Assembly: GCA_017536555.1 (NCBI GenBank)
Contig: JAFXHE010000003.1
Location: 152,662-216,661 of the forward strand
Direction of reading: 5' to 3'
Length of the DNA stretch: 64,000 nt
DNA from: Alistipes sp.
GTDB lineage: Bacteria; Bacteroidota; Bacteroidia; Bacteroidales; Rikenellaceae
The position numbers and the translations under genes were made by a program. The notes beneath the pieces were generated by a model. That model saw nothing but the letters and a program-made list of their open reading frames with translations, made no database searches and was not told where the DNA came from. Below, in pieces: positions 27,009 to 35,023 of this stretch. The stretch's first letter is position 1; every line of letters starts with the position of its first letter.

Positions 27009-28421
27009 ATGCTATCATATATAATCTTATCGGTATTACTTGCCGTAGCACCTCTTGCCGTGCGCACCGAGCGCGCTACACACTACATAGCGACACTCTT
27101 CTTGTTGGTACAGATTACCGCCGTAGCTGCCATCCTGCAACTCGGCTTGGTCGACCGCACCGTGTTGTACATCTTCCGTACCGACACACTCGCTATCGTA
27201 TTCCATATATTGATGATTGCCGTGTTGGGCTTCTCAATGCTGCACTCATCGTCATATCTTAAGGCGGAGGGCGTTAGCATACGCTCCTATAAGGCGTATT
27301 ACACCCTGCTGATGTTGCTTGCGATAGCCATCTCGTGCGTCTACTACTCAAGTAACGTCGCTATGACGTGGGTATTCCTTGAGGCTACCACCATCTGCTC
27401 GGCAGGTATCATCTACCACCGAGAGTTTGAGCAGACGCTTGAGGCTACGTGGAAGTATATCTTCGTATGCTCTACGGGTATCGCTATGGCATACCTCGGC
27501 ATCTTGCTACTCTCAACAGTAGCTACCGAGGGCACGCTCGACTACGAGGCTCTGCGCAGTGTTATCGCCGAGGGTAACCCCCTATATCTCAAGGTGGCAT
27601 TCCTATTTATCGTTGTGGGCTACAGCTGTAAGATGGAGATATTCCCGCTCTACACCGTAGGTGTTGATGCTAACTACGCAGCACCCGCCCCTGCATCGGC
27701 ATTTATCTCTACGGCACTTGTCAATGCTGGCTTCGTCTCTATAATGCGTATATACACACTCTACTCTGCGGCAGGCGAGGTCTTTGAGTGGGCAAGACAC
27801 GTTCTTATACTAATCGGTATATTGTCGTTGGCGGTGGGTGCTATGTTCCTGCGCCGCACAAACAACTATAAGAGATTCTTGTCATACTCCACCGTTGAGA
27901 ATATGGGTATTGTGGCAATAGGTATGGGCATAGGCGGTATTGCACTCTGGGCAGCCGTTTTCCACGTTGTGGCTCATACACTCGTTAAGAGCTCTATGTT
28001 CTTCCAGGTGGGTGTAATGCGCCACGTGTATAACAGCTACAGCATCAACCGTATCGGCAACTATATGAACATCAACCGTGTTGGCGCACTCGGCTTCATC
28101 ATCGGCACACTTGTACTCTTGGCATTTCCACCTTCACCGCTCTTTATTTCCGAGATATGCATCTTCTCGGAGATTGTCAGCGTGGGTAGCTGGTGGCTGC
28201 TTGTCGTTATGCTCGTGTTGATGTGCGTAGTGCTGTATGCCATCTGGTCACGCACACTGCGTCTTGGCTACCACGCCAACCAAGATGAGTTGCACCTATC
28301 GGCAGTAAACCGCCGCCTTTCATACTCGGCACTTATACTACTTGTCGTGGCGATAGTGCTCGGCTTGTGGCAACCCGAAATACTTAAATCAGCTATTGAC
28401 AGCATCGTAACCGTGGGCTAA
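27009..28421 (+). CDS. Ehr-type complex: second antiporter-like subunit (HyfF-like)
   Basis: The 470-residue protein has about 14 membrane segments. Glu125 (VFLEATT), Lys208 (GYSCKMEIFPLY) and the later lysine in HVVAHTLVKSSMFF are kept. The usual WLPDAH sequence after the central lysine has become TVGVDAN, and the lysine expected in the SGVLLK position is Asn239. It therefore looks like a modified pumping module: pumping may be altered but the channel core is recognisable. It overlaps neither neighbour; the next ATG starts one base after its stop. Confidence 0.88.
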   Translation: MLSYIILSVLLAVAPLAVRTERATHYIATLFLLVQITAVAAILQLGLVDRTVLYIFRTDTLAIVFHILMIAVLGFSMLHSSSYLKAEGVSIRSYKAYYTLLMLLAIAISCVYYSSNVAMTWVFLEATTICSAGIIYHREFEQTLEATWKYIFVCSTGIAMAYLGILLLSTVATEGTLDYEALRSVIAEGNPLYLKVAFLFIVVGYSCKMEIFPLYTVGVDANYAAPAPASAFISTALVNAGFVSIMRIYTLYSAAGEVFEWARHVLILIGILSLAVGAMFLRRTNNYKRFLSYSTVENMGIVAIGMGIGGIALWAAVFHVVAHTLVKSSMFFQVGVMRHVYNSYSINRIGNYMNINRVGALGFIIGTLVLLAFPPSPLFISEICIFSEIVSVGSWWLLVVMLVLMCVVLYAIWSRTLRLGYHANQDELHLSAVNRRLSYSALILLVVAIVLGLWQPEILKSAIDSIVTVG

Positions 28422-28422
28422 T

Positions 28423-29937
28423 ATGAGACTATATCACATAACAACAAACACCGCATCGTCGGTGGCACTCGCCGACATCCCCGTAGTGGAGTATGTCGAC
28501 CTATATAACGACCTGAAGGAGCGCTTGGCAGATAGCAGATACCACGTGGCTCACTACTTTGCACAGGAGATTGAGAACGGTTTGAAGTTCTATATCATCA
28601 TCCTTGATGACACCCGCTCCGAGGTGCTTATATCATCGTTTGAGCCCGACTACTACACACGAGGCTTGGCATCGCTTACAGCTATACATCCGCAGTTCCA
28701 CCCCTTTGAGCGCGAGATACACGAGCTATATGGCGTGCCCTTTGACCAGCACCCGTGGCTTAAGCCGCTACGTTTCTCGCACGATCGCCGCGACAAGCAG
28801 TCAACTATGGATAGCTATCCATTCTACTCTATCGAGGGCGACGAGCTACACGAGGTCAACGTAGGCCCCATACACGCTGGCATCATCGAGCCAGGTGCCT
28901 TCCGCTTTATCTGTAATGGCGAGCAGGTGCTACACCTTGAGATAGCACTCGGATACCAGCATCGTGGCGTTGAAGGCGAGATGGTACGCAACCAGAACCG
29001 TCTACGCCAGACGCTCATAGCAGAGTCTGTTGCTGGAGACACCGCCATAGGACACGCCACAGCCTATGCCGAGCTTATCGAGAAGCTCGCAGGCAAGACT
29101 ATAAGCAGCGATTTAAAGCGTGAGCGCACCGTTGCAATCGAGCTTGAGCGTATAGCGATGCACATTGCCGACACTGGCGCACTTGCTACCGACATTGGTT
29201 TCCAGCTATATCAGGTAGCGTGCGAGGCACTGCGTACAATGACTATCAATACCACACAGGCTTGGTGTGGCAACCGCTTCGGCAAGAGTATGATTCGCCC
29301 TCTCGGCACCAACCATCCGCTGACTGTCGAGAAGATTGAGATGATACGTAACAACGTAAGAGAGATACGCCGCCGCTACAACGAGGTGCGCTGCGACATC
29401 CTTGAGGCTCCTACGCTCTTGGCACGTTTCGAGCAGTGCGGACTTGTGCCCACCGCAGAGATGGCATCAATAGGCGGTGTAGGTATGGCGGCACGCTCAA
29501 GCAACCTGCGACGCGATATTCGCGCCACTCACCCATCGGGATACTACGCCGAGGAGTTTAAGCACGAGCCTGTGATGAAGAGCCACGGCGACGTTATGTC
29601 GCGCTTGCAGACACGTATGGACGAGGTGCTGCAGAGTGCCGACTACGTGGAGAGGCTACTCTCGACATACACACCCTCTGAAAAGCTCCCTGCACCCGAC
29701 TACAACGCACCGCTTGCTCCAGACAGCCTCTCATTCTCGCTTGTCGAGGGCTGGCGTGGCGAGATATGCCACGTGGCGGTAACAGACAGTGAGGGCAACA
29801 TCGCAAAGTACAAGATTAAGGATCCCAGCCTTCACAACTGGCTCGGTCTGGCTATCGCGGTACGCTCGGAGGGCATATCGGACTTCCCTATCAACAACAA
29901 GAGTTTTAATCTGTCGTACTGCGGTCACGACTTATAA
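28423..29937 (+). CDS. Ehr-type complex: fused NuoC/NuoD-like large subunit lacking NiFe ligands
   Basis: The 504-residue protein is a NuoC-NuoD fusion as in HycE/HyfG. Residues 1-125 are NuoC-like (FHPFEREIHELYGVPFDQHP at 92-111) and the rest is the large-subunit fold, with LGYQHRGVE at 176-184. In hydrogenases two CxxC pairs bind NiFe. Here the first is replaced by ESVAGDTAIGHA at 201-212 and the second (DPCxxC) by DPSLHNW from 467. No cysteine pair remains, so no NiFe centre can be bound. This matches the Ehr group and also differs from NuoD of complex I. Substrate unknown. Confidence 0.88.
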   Translation: MRLYHITTNTASSVALADIPVVEYVDLYNDLKERLADSRYHVAHYFAQEIENGLKFYIIILDDTRSEVLISSFEPDYYTRGLASLTAIHPQFHPFEREIHELYGVPFDQHPWLKPLRFSHDRRDKQSTMDSYPFYSIEGDELHEVNVGPIHAGIIEPGAFRFICNGEQVLHLEIALGYQHRGVEGEMVRNQNRLRQTLIAESVAGDTAIGHATAYAELIEKLAGKTISSDLKRERTVAIELERIAMHIADTGALATDIGFQLYQVACEALRTMTINTTQAWCGNRFGKSMIRPLGTNHPLTVEKIEMIRNNVREIRRRYNEVRCDILEAPTLLARFEQCGLVPTAEMASIGGVGMAARSSNLRRDIRATHPSGYYAEEFKHEPVMKSHGDVMSRLQTRMDEVLQSADYVERLLSTYTPSEKLPAPDYNAPLAPDSLSFSLVEGWRGEICHVAVTDSEGNIAKYKIKDPSLHNWLGLAIAVRSEGISDFPINNKSFNLSYCGHDL

Positions 29938-29961
29938 TTGACGACATAACGTATTGAGACT

Positions 29962-30717
29962 ATGATTTTTGGAAAAGCAAAGATTCTGCGCAGCCACGGC
30001 TGGCAGTATATACCCGACCTAAAGAACGTAACCCTCACCGAGGAGTTTCGTGGCTTTCCCATACTCACCGACACTACAGATAAGAGTGATGTCGAGCGTG
30101 CTGCTGCGATATGCCCCACAGGTGCGATAACCACCTCACCTCTGACACTCGATATGGGCAAGTGTCTCTTCTGTGGCGAGTGTGCAAAGTGCGCGCCCAA
30201 GAATATACGTTTTACAAACAACTACCGTATGGCAGCCACCAAGCGTGAGGATCTCGTCGTGAAGGTTGGTCAGACAGAGCCTACGTTTGACCGCAGCGCG
30301 ATACGTCCCGAGATTGCCAAGTTCTTCGGCAAGGCACTGCAGCTGCGCGAGGTATCGGCAGCAGGTGACGCCTCTATAGAGATGGAGCTTGGTGCTACGG
30401 GCAACGTGAACTTCGACTTTGGTCGCTATGGTGTAGGCTTCACCGCCTCACCGCGTCACGCTGACGGCTTGGTACTCACAGGCCCTATCAGCCGCAATAT
30501 GGCAGAGGCTCTCGACATCTGCTACAACGCTATTGCCGAGCCCAAGATACTCGTTGTATGCGGCTCGGAGGCAGTGTCGGGAGGTCTTTACAGCGACAGC
30601 CCCGCTGTGGATCGCTCATTCTTGGATAGGTATCGTGTCGACCTATGGCTACCAGGTGCGCCCACACATCCAATGTGCTTTATCGACGGCATTATGCGCC
30701 TACGCGAGAAAAAGTAG
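29962..30717 (+). CDS. Ehr-type complex: fused ferredoxin (HyfH-like) and NuoB-like small subunit without proximal cluster ligands
   Basis: The 251-residue protein joins two modules. Residues 45-85 form a reduced ferredoxin domain with Cys51 (ICPTGAI) and Cys68, Cys71, Cys74, Cys77, enough for one [4Fe-4S] cluster instead of two. Residues 125-250 align with NuoB/HycG (SPRHADGLVLTGPISRNM), but the cluster ligands are gone: the CC-A-I-E pair is Asp136-Ala137, the SGG cysteine is Glu203 and the PGCP cysteine is Ala233. The gene ends the operon and is followed by a strong bidirectional terminator. An electron path to the large subunit is therefore missing; the domain may have a structural or sensing role. 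Confidence 0.87.
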   Translation: MIFGKAKILRSHGWQYIPDLKNVTLTEEFRGFPILTDTTDKSDVERAAAICPTGAITTSPLTLDMGKCLFCGECAKCAPKNIRFTNNYRMAATKREDLVVKVGQTEPTFDRSAIRPEIAKFFGKALQLREVSAAGDASIEMELGATGNVNFDFGRYGVGFTASPRHADGLVLTGPISRNMAEALDICYNAIAEPKILVVCGSEAVSGGLYSDSPAVDRSFLDRYRVDLWLPGAPTHPMCFIDGIMRLREKK

Positions 30718-30745
30718 CAATCGGGTGGTAGAGAACAGCACAAAA

Positions 30746-30780
30746 AAAACAGTCACAACTTGTATGGTTGTGACTGTTTT
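30746..30780. terminator. Bidirectional terminator between the Ehr-type operon and folA
   Basis: A perfect 14-bp stem (arms 30746-30759 and 30767-30780) with a 7-base loop is flanked by A tracts on the left and T residues on the right, so it works for both convergent operons. Confidence 0.88.
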
Positions 30781-30805
30781 AGTTTACAGGCGTAATGCAG
30801 TGTAC

Positions 30806-31288
30806 TTATACCCTATCGTAGGTCTGGAACTCAAAGGGATACTCAAACTCCTCGCCGCGCTCGTGTCGCTCGCTATGTGTAAGCTGCCACTGCGTGTAGT
30901 CAATCTCGGGGAAGGAGGTGTCGCCAGCGTAGTCGCGCTCGACACGTGTTATATACATACGGTCAGCAACCTTCAGTGCCTCGGCATAGATCTGCGCGCC
31001 ACCGATAACAAATATCTCCTCGTCGCCTGCCGCCATACGTATAGCCTCGTCGAGCGAATGTGCCGTAAGGGCACCCTCAAACTCACGCTCGGCGCGTGTG
31101 ATAACAATATTTGTGCGCTTCGGAAGAGGCTTTGAGCCGAGCGACTCAAAGGTCTTACGACCCATAATAACTGCGTGACCCGAGGTTGTTGTGCGGAAGA
31201 AGCGCATATCCTCCTTGATATGCCACAACAGCGAGTTCTTATCTCCAATGGTGCCATTCTGCGCAATGGCGACAATGATACTTACCAT
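30806..31288 (-). CDS. folA: Dihydrofolate reductase
   Basis: The 160-residue protein contains the DHFR motifs IVAIAQNGTIG, LLWHIKEDMRFF (active-site acidic residue Asp/Glu region), IMGRKTFESLG and FVIGGAQIYAEAL. It regenerates tetrahydrofolate from dihydrofolate with NADPH. It follows thyA by three bases, a sensible pairing since thymidylate synthase makes the dihydrofolate it consumes. The chromosomal context and ordinary sequence give no reason to regard it as a trimethoprim-resistance cassette. Confidence 0.95.
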   Translation of the reverse strand: MVSIIVAIAQNGTIGDKNSLLWHIKEDMRFFRTTTSGHAVIMGRKTFESLGSKPLPKRTNIVITRAEREFEGALTAHSLDEAIRMAAGDEEIFVIGGAQIYAEALKVADRMYITRVERDYAGDTSFPEIDYTQWQLTHSERHERGEEFEYPFEFQTYDRV

Positions 31289-31291
31289 AAG

Positions 31292-32185
31292 CTAAAACGA
31301 TAGAGGTGCTTTTATTGCTGGATGAGGATCGTAGCCCACAAGCTCGAAGTCCTCGTAGGTGTAATCGAATATTGACTTTACGTCGGGGTTGAGGCGCATC
31401 TTGGGGAGTGCGCGAGGCTCGCGTTGCAGCTGCTCACGTGCCTGCTCCTGATGGTTGAGGTAGAGGTGCGCATCGCCCAATGTATGCACAAAGTCACCCG
31501 CCTCAAGACCACACTCCTTGGCAATCATCATCGTAAGCAGCGCATACGACGCAATGTTAAACGGCACGCCGAGGAAGGTATCGCCACTACGCTGATAGAG
31601 CTGACACGACAGCTTGCCATCGGCAACAAAGAACTGAAACATCGTGTGGCACGGAGGCAGAGCCATATCCTCGACATCGGCGACATTCCACGCCGAGACA
31701 ATCATACGACGCGACGTAGGGTTATGCTTAATGGTGTCGATGACGCGCTGTATCTGGTCGACAGCCGTACCGTCGGGCTTTGCCCAGCTACGCCACTGGT
31801 AGCCGTAGACGTGGTTAAGGTCGCCAAAGCAGTAGCCCTCGATAGGCGACTCAACGCCAGCGGCGGCAAGGAACGTATCCATATCTACGGGCAGCACACC
31901 GTGCTTTACGCACAGCTCATTATAGTAGCGATAGGCATCGCTATCCCATATATGTACTCCGTTATCCACCAGATACTTTATGTTGGTATCGCCACTTAAA
32001 AACCAGAGCAACTCGTGGATGATGCCCTTCATAAAGACACGCTTGGTAGTGAGCAGCGGAAAGCCCTCGGCGAGGTTGAAGCGCATCTGGTAGCCGAAGA
32101 TACCCTTTGTGCCTGTTCCCGTGCGGTCATCGCGCACAACACCCTCGCGGCATATCTTATCGAGTAGTTCAAGATACTGTTTCAT
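31292..32185 (-). CDS. thyA: Thymidylate synthase
   Basis: The 297-residue ThyA has [16 protein letters not shown] at the phosphate/folate site, the catalytic Cys179 in [30 protein letters not shown] and the C-terminal [12 protein letters not shown]. It converts dUMP and methylene-tetrahydrofolate into dTMP and dihydrofolate. It is about 30 residues longer than E. coli ThyA because of an insert near residues 90-120, a common feature of many orthologues. Its 5' end overlaps the lpxH stop by 17 bases, giving a coupled lpxH-thyA-folA order. Confidence 0.96.
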   Translation of the reverse strand: MKQYLELLDKICREGVVRDDRTGTGTKGIFGYQMRFNLAEGFPLLTTKRVFMKGIIHELLWFLSGDTNIKYLVDNGVHIWDSDAYRYYNELCVKHGVLPVDMDTFLAAAGVESPIEGYCFGDLNHVYGYQWRSWAKPDGTAVDQIQRVIDTIKHNPTSRRMIVSAWNVADVEDMALPPCHTMFQFFVADGKLSCQLYQRSGDTFLGVPFNIASYALLTMMIAKECGLEAGDFVHTLGDAHLYLNHQEQAREQLQREPRALPKMRLNPDVKSIFDYTYEDFELVGYDPHPAIKAPLSF

Positions 32186-32927
32186 CTATTGTAAAGGATT
32201 TTAGTTGCAACTCTCCATCATCGCTCATAGCGACATAGTGCGCCTCATCGCCCGACCAATCGCTCATAAACAACACACGTAGACCCTCTTCGGAGTGTTC
32301 GTGAGCAAAGTGCATATGTCCAAAGATATACTCCTCGACATCGCCACACTGACGATGATGCTCGCGTGCATACTCCACAAGGAAGCCTAAATGGTCTGGC
32401 GTTACACACTTATTGGGATGAGACTTACGCGACTTGCCACTCCACCAATATCCAAACTTTAGAGCCAAGTCGGGATGCACTAACCAGCTAAAGAGAGTAC
32501 GTGCCGTAGTGGAGCGAAACACCGTATTGAGCAGTCGCAACATCGGTTGATTGTCGATATTCATATTATCGCCGTGGGCGAGATGCAACTTGCGCCCCGC
32601 CAGCGTAACGACCTCGGGGGCGTAGTGCATAACAACGCCACACTCTCGCGTGAAGTAGTCGTAACACCATATATCGTGGTTACCGATGAACATATGTACC
32701 TCGACACCTCTGTCGGTGAGCTCCGCCAACCGCGACAGCACACGCACAAAGCCCTGTGGCACGACACGACGGTACTCAAACCAGAAGTCGAAGATGTCGC
32801 CAAGCAGGTAGACAGCACGCGCATCAGCCGCAACACTATCTAACCAACGGCAGAAGGCTCGCTCGGTGCGTCTTGACTGCTGCGCATCGCCTGCGCCAAG
32901 GTGTATATCGGATACAAAGTAGTACAT
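32169..32927 (-). CDS. lpxH: UDP-2,3-diacylglucosamine diphosphatase (LpxH-type calcineurin phosphoesterase)
   Basis: The 252-residue protein has the metallophosphoesterase motifs in order: DIHLG at 7-11, [20 protein letters not shown] and FGHMHFAH. The [11 protein letters not shown] form and the [13 protein letters not shown] region fit LpxH. The enzyme cleaves UDP-2,3-diacylglucosamine to lipid X at the inner face of the membrane, in lipid A synthesis. It follows a TlpA-like lipoprotein gene by nine bases and overlaps thyA by 17. Confidence 0.85.
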   Translation of the reverse strand: MYYFVSDIHLGAGDAQQSRRTERAFCRWLDSVAADARAVYLLGDIFDFWFEYRRVVPQGFVRVLSRLAELTDRGVEVHMFIGNHDIWCYDYFTRECGVVMHYAPEVVTLAGRKLHLAHGDNMNIDNQPMLRLLNTVFRSTTARTLFSWLVHPDLALKFGYWWSGKSRKSHPNKCVTPDHLGFLVEYAREHHRQCGDVEEYIFGHMHFAHEHSEEGLRVLFMSDWSGDEAHYVAMSDDGELQLKSFTIDETVS

Positions 32928-32936
32928 AGGCAGCCG

Positions 32937-34088
32937 TTACAAGCGTGACTCAATCTCCGTAGCAAGATTCTCAACTACGAGCGGCACAGGGACAATATCA
33001 CCCTCACGGTCAATCATAAAGGCGGCGGGGAGAGCCACTACGTTATACGTAGAAAAGACCTCGGGATGGTTGCCTCCAAAGAGCGATATCCACGGCAACT
33101 TCTGCTGACGTACAGCCTCTATCCAGTAGGCTATCTCCTGATCGGCAGAGACCTGATATACCTCAAAGCCGCGCGAGTGGTACTTCTCATAGATAGGCTT
33201 AAGCTCGGCGTTTATATTATTGCAGGTAGCACTATCGGCACTCCAAAAGTAGAGCAACACAACCTTACCCTCAAGCTCTGACAGGCGGTGGCTCTTCTTG
33301 AACATATCCTCAAGCTCGATATCGGGATATGAGGCTAAAGTGACATTGTTACGCAACTCCGCCATAGTGTTATCATCGGATACCTCCTGCTCAAGTATTG
33401 CGATATATGGCGAGTCGGGATAGCTCTGCTTAAGACCCGATAGCAGCGACTGGCGGTGAGCAGTGTTGATGCCCATACCCGACAACTGCGGGATGTAGCT
33501 CTCGGCGACATTGTGGCGCATAGCGTAGAACGCTGCAAGTTTATCCTGATTTGAGCCAATAAAGCGCACCTGCACCTGTATAGCATCACGCGCTGCGCTA
33601 TATGCCTCCATCTCCCAATCTGCAGTATTATTCACATCTACCATAAGCTTCTCGGCAGCGTGAACCAAGCGGTCAGCAGCATCGAAATAGCGGCGATTGA
33701 ACTCCTGAATAAGTGCCGACTCCTCGGAGCCTGTCACACGGTAGTTCAGGAAGATGTCGCCAGCAGACTCCAATACGATGTCATCACCTGGGGCAACGAC
33801 AAGCGTTACGGGGCGCATATTTGCGGGAAAGGTAAGGCGATAGAAACGTGGCGAGGTGCCATCCTCGACATTAAACTCAAAGCTAAATGCTCCATTATCG
33901 GCGAGTGTAGCTGCGCCAATACGCTCGGGCGAGCTGAAGTTATCAGACACGCGCTCCAAGTATACAGAGTCGATATTACTACCTACAAAACGACCCGACA
34001 CGCGAGTATTAACACCCTCTGATGTCGTGGTACAAGCTACTATGGTCGCGGCAAAGAGTAGTGCCGCAAATATTGATCTCTTCATCAT
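32937..34088 (-). CDS. TlpA/thioredoxin-like lipoprotein with DUF4369-type N-terminus, active-site cysteine missing
   Basis: The 383-residue protein starts MMKRSIFAALLFAATIVAC, a lipoprotein signal. Residues 25-120 look like the beta-rich DUF4369 domain often attached to Bacteroidota thiol-disulfide proteins. The C-terminal 140 residues have a thioredoxin-like fold (GKVVLLYFWSADSATCNNIN, LPAAFMIDREG). The redox motif WCxxC has become SADSATC: the first, nucleophilic cysteine is absent, so it should not act as a classical disulfide reductase. It is the first gene before lpxH-thyA-folA and may have a binding or chaperone role. Confidence 0.78.
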   Translation of the reverse strand: MMKRSIFAALLFAATIVACTTTSEGVNTRVSGRFVGSNIDSVYLERVSDNFSSPERIGAATLADNGAFSFEFNVEDGTSPRFYRLTFPANMRPVTLVVAPGDDIVLESAGDIFLNYRVTGSEESALIQEFNRRYFDAADRLVHAAEKLMVDVNNTADWEMEAYSAARDAIQVQVRFIGSNQDKLAAFYAMRHNVAESYIPQLSGMGINTAHRQSLLSGLKQSYPDSPYIAILEQEVSDDNTMAELRNNVTLASYPDIELEDMFKKSHRLSELEGKVVLLYFWSADSATCNNINAELKPIYEKYHSRGFEVYQVSADQEIAYWIEAVRQQKLPWISLFGGNHPEVFSTYNVVALPAAFMIDREGDIVPVPLVVENLATEIESRL

Positions 34089-34145
34089 CTTTAGTTATAT
34101 CTTGCTTAAGTGTATAGCAGGCTTGCGCGCTGCGCATAATCATTA

Positions 34146-34817
34146 CTATTTGTGTGAGCTGTGGCGTAGGTTGCCCTTGCCATTGTTGCGCTGGGGCTTA
34201 CGTCCTCCACCGCGCTGCTGCTTGCGGTTTTTGCCATTACGCGCTCCGTTATTATTGGTGCGATAGTCGCTATGTATGTTTCTGACAGCCGCGAGGTCAA
34301 GAGCCGTATCATCACCTACCATAACCCGCATATCGCGTATTATAACCTCGTTGTTGGGGTGCTCCTTGTTATACTCGAAGCTCTTGGTGCGCATATAACG
34401 AGCCACGTTGACAACCTCTCGTGTAGCATCGCCCGCACGCTTGCTGGACGACATATTACGTAAAAACTGCTGTACATACTTGCCGTAGTGCTTAAATATG
34501 AAACGCGTCTGCGGATAGTGTAGCTTTTGCGGAGATATCATCAAATCTTGGCGCGAAGGTTGCACGTACGGAGAGTCGACATCGAGCCTAAAGTCGGACA
34601 TTATAAAGAGATGATCCCACAACTTGTGCTTGAAGTCGGCAGTGTCGCGCAGTGTCGGGTTAAGGTTACCCATCACCGCTATTACCGCCTTTGCCTGACG
34701 TGTGCGCTCGTGACGATCCTCTATTTCGAGCAACGAGTCGACCATCTCGTGGATATGGCGACCATACTCTGGAATGTAGAGTTTACGTCGTGTGTAGTTA
34801 TAGTTCTTTTTAATCAT
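34146..34817 (-). CDS. DUF4290 family protein
   Basis: The start at 34817 (MIKKNYNYTRRKLYIPEYGRHIHEMVD) is preferred over an in-frame ATG 75 bases upstream, because family similarity seems to begin with NYNYTRRKLYIPEYG. That gives 223 residues. The family is restricted to Bacteroidota, with a helical, charged core and no known function. The C-terminal 40 residues are rich in Asn, Arg, Lys and Gly (NGARNGKNRKQQRGGGRKPQ), a likely disordered, basic nucleic-acid-binding tail. It lies between the TlpA-like gene and the divergent NtrC-like gene. Confidence 0.75.
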   Translation of the reverse strand: MIKKNYNYTRRKLYIPEYGRHIHEMVDSLLEIEDRHERTRQAKAVIAVMGNLNPTLRDTADFKHKLWDHLFIMSDFRLDVDSPYVQPSRQDLMISPQKLHYPQTRFIFKHYGKYVQQFLRNMSSSKRAGDATREVVNVARYMRTKSFEYNKEHPNNEVIIRDMRVMVGDDTALDLAAVRNIHSDYRTNNNGARNGKNRKQQRGGGRKPQRNNGKGNLRHSSHK

Positions 34818-35023
34818 ATTTGCTACTGTTTTTAAGGAGTATTGGACATACAATGACATATTATGGTCACTCTGATAGCTGAAACAGACCAATGCCCTGT
34901 CAATGGTTGTACAACTCGACTAAATGATGCATCTTTATCCGATGGTTATACATTTCGCGTGCCGTAAATGATAACTCGATTTGATACTACAAAGTAAATG
35001 CAAATTATTTATATATACAAACT

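Noticed and set aside
23454..30717. A functional hydrogen-evolving formate hydrogenlyase or Ech hydrogenase
   Set aside because: Gene order and folds fit, but the NiFe ligands and proximal cluster ligands are all absent and no formate dehydrogenase or hydrogenase maturation genes are present in the window.
30806..31288. Acquired trimethoprim-resistance dfr cassette
   Set aside because: It is in a normal lpxH-thyA-folA cluster with no integron or mobile element and normal base use.
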